From positions 4,836,001 through 4,900,000 of the forward strand of contig NZ_AP022588.1 in the NCBI RefSeq assembly GCF_010731735.1: 64,000 nucleotides of DNA, given 5' to 3'. The notes under the pieces were generated by a model. It made no database searches, had not been told where the DNA came from, and saw only the letters and a list, made by a program, of their open reading frames with translations. Source of the stretch: Mycolicibacterium sediminis (GTDB lineage: Bacteria; Actinomycetota; Actinomycetes; Mycobacteriales; Mycobacteriaceae). Numbering within the stretch: position 1 is the first letter of the stretch; every line of letters begins with the position of its first letter. Positions 30,715-38,210 of the stretch are shown piece by piece. Position numbers and translations under genes: made by a program.

Positions 30715-31292
30715 GCGACTCCGCGAAGAACGCCGACGACGTCGACCTCCGCGTGCGCCGTCGGCTGCGCGAGATCCGTACCCAGCGCGGGCTGACGCTC
30801 GAGGACGTGGCGACCCGCGCCGACATCGACGTCTCCACGCTCAGCCGCCTGGAGTCCGGGAAGCGCAGGCTCGCACTCGATCACCTGCCGCGGCTGGCGT
30901 CGGCACTCTCGGTCACCACCGACGAACTGATGCGTGCGCCGGAGGCCGAGGACCCGCGGGTGCGCGGAGCGTCGCACACCGCCCACGGGGTGACGTACTG
31001 GCCGCTCACGAGGGGCGGCCCCGCGGGTGGCCTACACGCCTTCAAGATCCGGGTCAGTGCGCGACGGCGCACCCCGCCCGAGGAGTTACCGGTGCACGAC
31101 GGCCAGGAGTGGCTCTACGTACTGTCGGGCAACCTGCGCCTCGTCCTGGGCGATCGGGACTTCGTCATCAAACCCGGTGAGGCAGCAGAGTTCTCGACGT
31201 GGACGCCGCACTGGTTCGGGGTCGTCGACGGGCCGGTCGAGGCCATCGCGTTGTTCGGTCCGCACGGCGAGCGGATGCACGTGCGGACCTGA
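30705..31292 (+). CDS. XRE family regulator with cupin sensor domain
   Basis: A 195-residue regulator with an N-terminal helix-turn-helix (LREIRTQRGLTLEDVATRA, then DVSTLSRLESGKR) and a C-terminal cupin barrel (LPVHDGQEWLYVLSGNLRLV, DFVIKPGEAAEFSTWTPHW). Such proteins sense small ligands or metal ions in the cupin. ATG 30705 (MQASDSAKNADD) is preferred; ATG 30687 is in frame. It probably controls the divergent reductase-methyltransferase gene. It is convergent with the RNase H operon, one base between stops. Confidence 0.87.
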   Translation: MQASDSAKNADDVDLRVRRRLREIRTQRGLTLEDVATRADIDVSTLSRLESGKRRLALDHLPRLASALSVTTDELMRAPEAEDPRVRGASHTAHGVTYWPLTRGGPAGGLHAFKIRVSARRRTPPEELPVHDGQEWLYVLSGNLRLVLGDRDFVIKPGEAAEFSTWTPHWFGVVDGPVEAIALFGPHGERMHVRT

Positions 31293-31293
31293 G

Positions 31294-32418
31294 CTACAGG
31301 TACGACGTCTGGTTGACCAGCCGGACCGAGGACGCCCCGTCGGGATAGAACTCCGCGACCGAGAGCGACGCCAGGTCGAGGTGCAGCCGGTAGAGGATCC
31401 CCTCACCGGCGTCGAGCGCCAGCCGCAGCACCGTCTTGATCGGCGTCACGTGGGACACGACGAGCACGGTGGCGTCGCCGTACTCGGCGACGATCCGGTC
31501 GCGCGCCCGACGCACGCGGACCGCCACGTCGTCGAAGCTCTCACCACCGGGCGGCGGCAGGCTGGTGTCGCGCAACCACCGCAGGTGCAGTTCGGGGTCC
31601 CGTTCGGCGGCCTCGGAGAAGGTCAGGCCCTCCCAGTCACCGAAGTCGGTCTCGATCAGGTCGTCGTCGACCGTCACCTCCAGCCCCAGCGCGCGCGCCG
31701 CCGCGTCGGCCGTGATGAGGGCGCGCTGCAGCGGGGAACTGATGACCGCCACGACGTCGTCGCGGTCACCGAGGTAGCGCGCCGCGGCGTCGGCCTGGGC
31801 GCGGCCGAGTTCGGTCAGCGGAGGGTTGCCGCGGCCGGAGTAGCGACGCTGGACCGACAGCGCCGTCTGGCCGTGCCGCAACAGCAGGAACCGGGTGGGC
31901 GCACCGCTGGCACCCGTCCAACCGGCGGGTGAGGTGCGCACCGCGGTCGACGTCACGACCGGATCGGTGGCGGTCGCGGACTCGTCGACGGGGTTGTCGT
32001 CGTCGACGACTATCCCCGCCGCCTCGTCCATGGCCTCGTTCGCCAGCTTGTCGGCGTGCGAGTTCCTCTCCCGCGGGATCCACGAGTACGTGACCCGATC
32101 GAATGCCGCGGCGGCCTTCCTCGCCCGCTCGTTGAGCGGGATCATGTCCGGGTGCTTCACCCGCCAGCGACCCGACATCTGCTCGACGACCAGCTTGGAG
32201 TCCATCGACACGGCGACCTCGGTGGCCCCGACCGCGGCGGCCGCCTCCAAACCGGCTACGAGGCCACGGTATTCGGCGACGTTGTTGGTGGCGGTGCCGA
32301 TGGCCTCCTTGCGCTCGGCGAGCACGCCGGCGCGGTCCTGGGACCACACGACGGCACCGTATCCGGCCGGACCGGGGTTGCCGCGCGATCCCCCGTCGGC
32401 CTCGACGAGCACCTTCAC
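31294..32418 (-). CDS. Bifunctional RNase HI / acid phosphatase (Rv2228c type)
   Basis: A 374-residue fusion. The N-terminal RNase HI removes RNA from RNA-DNA hybrids: EADGGSRGNPGPAGYGAV, NNVAEYRGLVAGLEAA, MDSKLVVEQM and the late HADKLANEAMD supply the acidic residues. The C-terminal histidine phosphatase has LLRHGQTALSVQRRYSGRGN and the second His in VLVVSHVTPIKTV; the M. tuberculosis homologue acts like CobC in cobalamin synthesis. GTG at 32418 overlaps the upstream stop (GTGA). Confidence 0.94.
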   Translation of the reverse strand: MKVLVEADGGSRGNPGPAGYGAVVWSQDRAGVLAERKEAIGTATNNVAEYRGLVAGLEAAAAVGATEVAVSMDSKLVVEQMSGRWRVKHPDMIPLNERARKAAAAFDRVTYSWIPRERNSHADKLANEAMDEAAGIVVDDDNPVDESATATDPVVTSTAVRTSPAGWTGASGAPTRFLLLRHGQTALSVQRRYSGRGNPPLTELGRAQADAAARYLGDRDDVVAVISSPLQRALITADAAARALGLEVTVDDDLIETDFGDWEGLTFSEAAERDPELHLRWLRDTSLPPPGGESFDDVAVRVRRARDRIVAEYGDATVLVVSHVTPIKTVLRLALDAGEGILYRLHLDLASLSVAEFYPDGASSVRLVNQTSYL

Positions 32419-33152
32419 GCGAACGAACCCGGCTGCCGCAGCAGGATCGCGTTGCACTCCGGGCACCGCAGCACCTCGTCCTCGGGCAGGGCCGACATGC
32501 GCGCCATGTCGGAGCGGTCGATCTCGATGCGGCACGCGCCGCACCGCCGGGCCTGCAGCACACCGGCGCCCGGGCCGCCGCCCGACCGCTGACGGTCGTA
32601 GGACGCGAGCAGCGCCGCGTCGATCCCGCCGGCGATCTCGGCCCGTCGCTCGAGGGCCTTCTGCCGGGCGACGTCGATGTCGACGAGTGCCTCGTCGCGC
32701 GCGGCACGGGCGTCGGCCACCGTCTGCGCCAGGTCGTCGACCCCGCGCTGTTTGACGGCCTGCTGGTCCTGCAATTCCTCGCGGCGCTCCATCACCTCGA
32801 GCTGCTCGTCCTCCAGGCTCGCCTGCCTGCGTTCGAGGGTCTCGAGTTCGTGCTGCAGGTCGGTGAGCTGCTTGGCGTTCACGCTCCCGGACTGCAGCAT
32901 CGACCGGTCCTTGTCCTCGCGCTGGCGCACCGACGCGATCTCGTTCTCGTACTTGGCCACCTCGCCGTCGAGGTCGGCCAGCGAGGTGGCGATCACGGCG
33001 ACCTCGTCGCGGGCCGCCTCGTGCTCGGCGGCGACGGCGTCGAGCCGCTGCTGCTCGGCGAGGTTCTTCGTACGGTGGTCGAGTCGACCGATCTCGGCGT
33101 CGAGTGCCGTCAACTCAACCAGTGCGTGTTGTTGCCAGACGTCTGCCTTCAT
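32415..33152 (-). CDS. Coiled-coil zinc-ribbon protein (Rv2229c/CT398 type)
   Basis: A 245-residue protein of long antiparallel coiled coil (about residues 10-170, rich in Glu, Gln, Leu and Arg). It ends with a C4 zinc ribbon: CGACRIEIDRSDMARM, then CPECNAILLR. This matches the C4-type zinc ribbon family (DUF164). ATG at 33152 overlaps the upstream gene's stop (ATGA), and its stop overlaps RNase H, so all three are co-translated. The molecular role is unknown. Confidence 0.92.
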   Translation of the reverse strand: MKADVWQQHALVELTALDAEIGRLDHRTKNLAEQQRLDAVAAEHEAARDEVAVIATSLADLDGEVAKYENEIASVRQREDKDRSMLQSGSVNAKQLTDLQHELETLERRQASLEDEQLEVMERREELQDQQAVKQRGVDDLAQTVADARAARDEALVDIDVARQKALERRAEIAGGIDAALLASYDRQRSGGGPGAGVLQARRCGACRIEIDRSDMARMSALPEDEVLRCPECNAILLRQPGSFA

Positions 33153-34270
33153 TGCTCTCCGATGTTCCAGGGGTCGGTACGGATGGAACTCACCCGCACC
33201 GGAAGTGCCGTGCCGAAGTGACGCTCGAGGAGGGCGGCGGCCTGCCCGCACCAGGGCTGCTCGCTCGCCCAGTGGGCGACGTCGACGAGTGCGACGTCGG
33301 AGGCGCGCCGGTGTTCGTCCGCGGGATGGTGGCGCAGGTCCGCGGTGAGGTACGCCTGGACGCCCGCGGCGTCGGCCGCGTCCAGCAGCGAGTCCCCTGC
33401 GCCACCGCAGACCGCCACCCGGGACACCAGTGCGTCGGGGTCGCCCGCGGCGCGCACCCCCCAGGTGGTGGCGGGCAGCGCCGCGGCCACGCGGGCCACG
33501 AACGCCGACAGCGGTTGCGGCTGCGGGAGCGCGCCGACCCTGCCGATGCCGGTACCGGTCGGCAGTGGTGCGAGGGCGACGACGTCGAAGGCCGGCTCCT
33601 CGTAGGGGTGGGCGGCGCGCATGGCAGCGAGCACCTCCGTGCGCAGGCCGGCCGGGGCGATGACCTCGATGCGGCGTTCGGCGACGCGTTCGACCTCGCC
33701 GACGGCGCCGATCGCGGGCGACGCGCCGTCGTGCGGCAGGAACTGGCCCGTGCCCTCGACGGTCCAGCAGCAGTGCGAGTAGTCACCGATCCGGCCCGCA
33801 CCCGCCGCGAAGACCGCGTCCCGCACGGCGTCGGCCGCACCGTCGGGGACGAAGAGCACCCACTTGTCGAGCCGCCGGCCGTCTGATTCCCGGTCCAGCA
33901 CGCCTTCGACCACCAGCCCCAGCGCCTCGGCGAGGGCGTCGGAGACCCCGGGCGCCGCGGCGTCGGCGTTCGTGTGCGCGGTGAAGAGCGCACTGCCCCA
34001 ACGGATCAGGCGGTGCAGCAGCCTGCCCTTCGGGGTATCGGCCGATACGGTGTCGACGCCCCGCAGCAGGAGCGGATGGTGCGCGAGCAACAGGCTGCGC
34101 TTTGGGACGTCGGCGACGACGGCGGGTGTCGCGTCCACCGCGACCACGACGGAGTCGACCGGTTCGTCGGGGTCGCCGCAGACGAGTCCTACCGAGTCCC
34201 ATTCCTGGGCCAGAGAGGGTGGGTAGGCGGCGTCGAGCACGTCGATGACGTCGGCCAGCCGCACGCTCAT
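33149..34270 (-). CDS. Nif3-like dinuclear metal protein (GTP cyclohydrolase 1 type 2 homologue)
   Basis: A 373-residue NIF3/YbgI-family protein. The N-terminal half has LLAHHPLLLRGVDTV and FTAHTNADAAAPGVSDALAE, and the C-terminal part has YLTADLRHHPADEHRR and LVDVAHWASEQPW, where His, Asp and Glu residues bind two metals. A central insert (about residues 130-230) has the extra domain seen in larger Nif3 proteins (AHPYEEPAFDVVAL). The function is not settled. It is the first gene of the three-gene operon. Confidence 0.92.
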   Translation of the reverse strand: MSVRLADVIDVLDAAYPPSLAQEWDSVGLVCGDPDEPVDSVVVAVDATPAVVADVPKRSLLLAHHPLLLRGVDTVSADTPKGRLLHRLIRWGSALFTAHTNADAAAPGVSDALAEALGLVVEGVLDRESDGRRLDKWVLFVPDGAADAVRDAVFAAGAGRIGDYSHCCWTVEGTGQFLPHDGASPAIGAVGEVERVAERRIEVIAPAGLRTEVLAAMRAAHPYEEPAFDVVALAPLPTGTGIGRVGALPQPQPLSAFVARVAAALPATTWGVRAAGDPDALVSRVAVCGGAGDSLLDAADAAGVQAYLTADLRHHPADEHRRASDVALVDVAHWASEQPWCGQAAALLERHFGTALPVRVSSIRTDPWNIGEQ

Positions 34271-34362
34271 CGGACGCCCTCGCTCGGGCGTCGACCGTGC
34301 TCGTGCCCCGTCGCACGCCTCTGCCTTGCCACAGCACGACCCTAGTCGGCGACAATGGACGG

Positions 34363-35010
34363 GTGGCCCCCCAGTTGGTGATCTTCGACCTCGACGGGAC
34401 GCTGACCGATTCGGCCGGCGGCATCGTGTCGAGCTTCCGCCATGCCCTCGACGAGATCGGCGCCGACGTGCCCGACGGCGACCTCGCGGCGCTGGTCGTC
34501 GGCCCTCCGATGCACGTCACGCTGTCGGGCATGGGGCTGGGCGACCGCGCCGCCGAGGCGTTCGCGGCGTACCGCGCCGACTACACGACCCGCGGCTGGT
34601 CGATCAACGGCGTCTACGAGGGCATCCCCGACCTGCTCGCCGACCTGCGGGCCAACGGCGTTCGGCTCGCGGTAGCCACCAGCAAGTCCGAGCCGATGGC
34701 GCGCCGCATCATCGAGCACTTCGGTCTCGACGTGCACTTCGAGGTCATCGCCGGCGCCAGCGTGGACGGCGTGCGCTCCTCCAAGGCCGACGTCCTCGCC
34801 CACGCGCTGGCGCAGCTGGGTCCCCTGCCCGAGCGGGTGCTGATGGTCGGTGACCGCGACCACGACGTGATGGGCGCCGCCGCGCACGGCATCGACACCG
34901 TGGTCGTGGGGTGGGGTTACGGATCGGGCGACTTCGACCATCCGGATGCGATGCAACCCGCGGGCCGGGTCTCGACGGTCGACGACCTGCGCGAGGTCCT
35001 CGGTGTCTGA
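34363..35010 (+). CDS. ptkA: HAD-superfamily phosphatase, PtkA-like
   Basis: A 215-residue haloacid dehalogenase-fold hydrolase with FDLDGTLTDSAGGI (nucleophile Asp), VATSKSEPMARRII and MVGDRDHDVMGAAAHGI. The position next to ptpA equals M. tuberculosis Rv2232 (PtkA), reported as a tyrosine kinase of PtpA. The roughly 80-residue disordered N-terminal extension of that protein is absent here, so kinase activity should not be assumed. The start is GTG 34363. Its end overlaps the ptpA start by eight bases. Confidence 0.82.
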   Translation: MAPQLVIFDLDGTLTDSAGGIVSSFRHALDEIGADVPDGDLAALVVGPPMHVTLSGMGLGDRAAEAFAAYRADYTTRGWSINGVYEGIPDLLADLRANGVRLAVATSKSEPMARRIIEHFGLDVHFEVIAGASVDGVRSSKADVLAHALAQLGPLPERVLMVGDRDHDVMGAAAHGIDTVVVGWGYGSGDFDHPDAMQPAGRVSTVDDLREVLGV

Positions 35011-35500
35011 GGCTGCGCTGCACGTGACGTTCGTGTGCTCGGGCAACATCTGTCGCTCCCCGATGGCCGAGAAGATGTTCGCCCACCAGATCGACGAGCG
35101 CGGGCTGTCCGGCGTGGTCCGCACGTCCAGCGCGGGCACCGGCGGCTGGCACGCGGGCGACGCCGCGGACCACCGTGCGGTCCGGGTGCTGACCGACCGC
35201 GGCTATCCGTCCGACCACAGCGCCGCCCAACTCGACGACGACCACCTGGGCGCCGACCTCGTCGTCGCGATGGGGCGCAACCACACCCTCATCCTGCGCG
35301 ACCTCGGGGTGCCGCCCGAGCGGCTGCGGATGCTGCGGTCGTTCCACCCCCGCTCGCCCGCCCACCCGGACGACGTCGAGGATCCCTACTACGGCACGCA
35401 CGCCGACTTCGAGGACGTCTTCACGGTGATCGAGACCTCGCTGCCCGGGTTGCATGCCTGGGTCGACGAACGGCTCGCCGGTCGCGAGGCCGCCTCGTGA
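35003..35500 (+). CDS. ptpA: Low-molecular-weight protein tyrosine phosphatase
   Basis: A 165-residue phosphatase. The P-loop is CSGNICRSPMAEKMF (CX5R), and the general acid Asp lies in DVEDPYYG. The M. tuberculosis enzyme is secreted into macrophages and blocks phagosome acidification. GTG at 35003 overlaps the HAD gene by eight bases, and its stop overlaps the SURF1 start, so HAD-ptpA-SURF1 form one coupled operon. Confidence 0.95.
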   Translation: MSEAALHVTFVCSGNICRSPMAEKMFAHQIDERGLSGVVRTSSAGTGGWHAGDAADHRAVRVLTDRGYPSDHSAAQLDDDHLGADLVVAMGRNHTLILRDLGVPPERLRMLRSFHPRSPAHPDDVEDPYYGTHADFEDVFTVIETSLPGLHAWVDERLAGREAAS

Positions 35501-36342
35501 AGAGGTTCGCGTTCCTCCTCCGACCCCAGTGGCTGGCGCTCTACGTCGTCGTCATCGGCTTCGCCTACCTGTGCTTCACGGTGCTCGCACCGTGGCAGCT
35601 CGGCAAGAACACCAAGACCACCCGTGAGAACGCCCAGATCTCGGCATCGCTGACCGCCGACCCGGTGCCGGTCACCTCCGTTCTGCCACAGCAGGATTCG
35701 GCCGCTCCAGACGACGCCTGGAAACGGGTGACCGCGACGGGCAGGTACCAGCCGGAACGTCAGGTGCTGGCCCGGCTGCGCTCCATCGACGGCGAGCCCG
35801 CGTTCGAGGTGCTGGTGCCCTTCGCCGTCGACGGCGGTCCCACCGTGCTGGTCGACCGCGGGTACGTGAAGCCCGAGGAGGGCAACGAGGTGCCGGACAT
35901 CGCGCCTGCGCCCACCGGCACCGTCGAACTCACCGCACGGGTCCGCGACTCGGAGCTGCTGGCGCAGAACAAGGTGCCGTTCCGCGCGGACGGCCAACTG
36001 CAGGTGTACTCGATCAACACGGCGCAGATCGCCGACGTCACCGGCACGCCACTGACGGGGTCGTATCTGCAGCTGGTCGAGGATCAGCCCGGTGGGCTCG
36101 GCGTCATCCCGCTCCCCCACCTGGACTCCGGGCCGTTCCTGTCCTACGGCATCCAGTGGATCGCGTTCGGCATCGTGGCCCCCGTCGGCGTGGGGTACTT
36201 CGTCCTGGCCGAGTACAAGCAGCGCCGACGCGAGAAGGCCGATCGCCCCGGGGTTTCGACGTCGACGGCGGACCCCCGCGATCCACCGCCGCCCCTCACC
36301 GCCGACGAGAAGATGGCCGACCGCTACGGCCGCCGCGGCTGA
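35497..36342 (+). CDS. SURF1 family cytochrome oxidase assembly protein
   Basis: A 281-residue membrane protein with a helix at each end: LALYVVVIGFAYLCFTVLAPWQLGKN near residue 11, and GIQWIAFGIVAPVGVGYFVL. Between them is the SURF1 periplasmic domain with WKRVTATGRYQPERQVLARL and TVLVDRGYVKPEE. It helps assemble cytochrome c oxidase (Rv2235 position). GTG at 35497 overlaps the ptpA stop. Its last 47 bases overlap the convergent cobD gene. Confidence 0.92.
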   Translation: MKRFAFLLRPQWLALYVVVIGFAYLCFTVLAPWQLGKNTKTTRENAQISASLTADPVPVTSVLPQQDSAAPDDAWKRVTATGRYQPERQVLARLRSIDGEPAFEVLVPFAVDGGPTVLVDRGYVKPEEGNEVPDIAPAPTGTVELTARVRDSELLAQNKVPFRADGQLQVYSINTAQIADVTGTPLTGSYLQLVEDQPGGLGVIPLPHLDSGPFLSYGIQWIAFGIVAPVGVGYFVLAEYKQRRREKADRPGVSTSTADPRDPPPPLTADEKMADRYGRRG

Positions 36343-37288
36343 TCGGTCCGACGGCCAGGACCGCGATCGCCACCACGGCGGCCGCGGCCTGCACCGCGCG
36401 GGACAGCCGCACCGAGCGCCGGAGGTCCGCCACGTCGGGATCGCGGCCGTGCCCGAGGGTGGGGCGGATCTCGAGTCCGTGCGCGTACTGGGTGGCGCCC
36501 CCGAGCGTCACGCCGAGCGCACCCGCGAAGGACGCTTCGACGACGCCCGCGTTGGGGCTCGGGTGCCGCCGCGCGTCACGCCGCCAGGCGCCGAGTGCGC
36601 CGCGCGCCGACCCGCCGACGACGGGTGCGCACGCCGCGACCAGGCATCCCGCCACGCGGGCAGCCGGGTAGTTGAGCACGTCATCCGATCGTGCTGCGGC
36701 CCAACCGAATCGGAGATACCTGGGCGACTTGTGCCCGATCATCGCGTCGAGCGTGTTGGCCGCCCGGTAGACGATCAGACCCGGGGCACCGGCCACTGCA
36801 CCCCAGAACAGGGGCGCAACCGTGGCGTCGGAGGTGTTCTCGGCCATCGATTCCAGCGCCGCACGGGTGATCCCCGCGGCGTCGAGCGAGGCCGGGTCGC
36901 GTCCGCACAGTGACGGCAGCAGGTCGCGCGCACCGGCGAGGTCGGTCCCGCCGACGCGGTCGGACATCTCCGCACCCGTACGGGCGAGCGAGGTGCCACC
37001 GAGGACGGTGAAGGTCGCCAGTCCGGTCAGCAGCGCCGTCCACTGCGGGCCGCGGCGGGCTGCGGCCCGGTCGGCAGCGACGGTGGCGCCGAGGAGCGCG
37101 CCGACCAGGATCGCCACGTGCGCGGCGCCGGCGTCCCGGCGGTTCGCGTAGGTCAGACGCTCCAGCGCCGCGGCGGTGCGGCCGAACAGCGCGACGGGAT
37201 GCCCTCGACGGGGATCGCCGAACGCCGCGTCGGCCAGGTATCCGAGCGCCACGCCGGTGGCGCGACCGGGACTTCGCTGACCGAGCAC
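36296..37288 (-). CDS. cobD: Adenosylcobinamide-phosphate synthase CobD
   Basis: Membrane enzyme joining aminopropanol (phosphate) to adenosylcobyric acid in cobalamin synthesis. The 330-residue protein shows LADAAFGDPRRGHPVALFGR, ALESMAENTSDATVAPLFW, ANTLDAMIGHKSPRYLRFGW and HPSPNAGVVEASFAGALGV, all CobD signatures, with several hydrophobic segments. The 3' end overlaps SURF1 by 47 bases. It marks the left border of the accessory region. Confidence 0.94.
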   Translation of the reverse strand: MLGQRSPGRATGVALGYLADAAFGDPRRGHPVALFGRTAAALERLTYANRRDAGAAHVAILVGALLGATVAADRAAARRGPQWTALLTGLATFTVLGGTSLARTGAEMSDRVGGTDLAGARDLLPSLCGRDPASLDAAGITRAALESMAENTSDATVAPLFWGAVAGAPGLIVYRAANTLDAMIGHKSPRYLRFGWAAARSDDVLNYPAARVAGCLVAACAPVVGGSARGALGAWRRDARRHPSPNAGVVEASFAGALGVTLGGATQYAHGLEIRPTLGHGRDPDVADLRRSVRLSRAVQAAAAVVAIAVLAVGPISRGGRSGRPSSRRR

Positions 37289-37319
37289 CTCGGCAGCGTC
37301 TCACGAGGCCGGTCTCGGG

Positions 37320-38090
37320 TCAGGGCACGACCCCGTGTCCGCACTGCGACTTCAGCGGCGGAGCCTCCTTCAGCAGGGTGCCGAGGTCGAGCGACCGGTC
37401 CACGCTGCGGAGCGCCTCGACGGACGGCAGCGACAGGCGCACGTCGACGACGTAGGCACCCTCGCCCGTCGCGTTGAGGCAACTGAGCCCGACTCGCTCA
37501 CCCGCCCCGGCGCCGAATCGCTCGTCGATGCGCGCGCGGACGGCGCTCACGGGAAGCTGTCCGCCCGCGGCGTCCCGGAACACCGGGTCCAGCGTCTGCC
37601 GAACCTGGGCGGCCAGCGCGAGGGCGTCGCCGAAGAAGGCGTCGGGTGTCACCCCTGAGCAGGTCCCGTGGGCGTACCACTCGTGCAGGGCGAGGTGGGA
37701 CGAGTCCGCCATCGTCGACTTCAAGCCCGCGCGCACCTCATCGGACAGGTCCACCGGCGGCACATCGCCGCGACTCCTCGACGCCGCCTCCTTGACGTGT
37801 TGCGGCACACCGCAATACTGGTTCTCGCGCGGTTGCGGCCACAACCCGTGCAGGATGAGTGTCTGCTCCATGCCCGAGAGTTCGCCCGACTGGCAGCCGG
37901 CGTTGGCGGGCTGTGCCTTGCAGAAGCTGGGACTCCACGTCATCACCAACCAACTCGAGTCCGAGCCGTTGTCGGAGACGAGCGTCGAACGGTCTCCGTC
38001 GAACACCAGCAAACTGAACGCGACCGCTGCGGCGACCACGGCGGTGAGGATCGCGGTCAGGGAAAATACGGTAACGTCGCCTCGCTGCAT
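37320..38090 (-). CDS. Secreted or membrane-anchored RNase T2
   Basis: A 256-residue protein with an N-terminal hydrophobic helix at residues 8-29 (signal or anchor) and an RNase T2 domain: the first active-site motif HGLWP at 81-85 and the second, HEWYAHGTC, at 136-144 (His136, Glu137, His141), with cysteines at 57, 66, 93 and 144. The RNase T2 family cuts single-stranded RNA outside the cytoplasm. The G+C content matches the core. It is divergent from the membrane-protein/RT operon, 120 bases apart. Whether it belongs with that operon is unknown. Confidence 0.88.
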   Translation of the reverse strand: MQRGDVTVFSLTAILTAVVAAAVAFSLLVFDGDRSTLVSDNGSDSSWLVMTWSPSFCKAQPANAGCQSGELSGMEQTLILHGLWPQPRENQYCGVPQHVKEAASRSRGDVPPVDLSDEVRAGLKSTMADSSHLALHEWYAHGTCSGVTPDAFFGDALALAAQVRQTLDPVFRDAAGGQLPVSAVRARIDERFGAGAGERVGLSCLNATGEGAYVVDVRLSLPSVEALRSVDRSLDLGTLLKEAPPLKSQCGHGVVP

Positions 38091-38210
38091 GCGGCATCCT
38101 CGTGGACTGGGTGGGACGGGCGTCACGGACGCCTTCCACGCAGCCTCCCACAGCGTCGCGTCGCCGCTCGTGAGATCACCGGCGGAGGTCTCGGGTGAAC
38201 GCTGGAGGGG

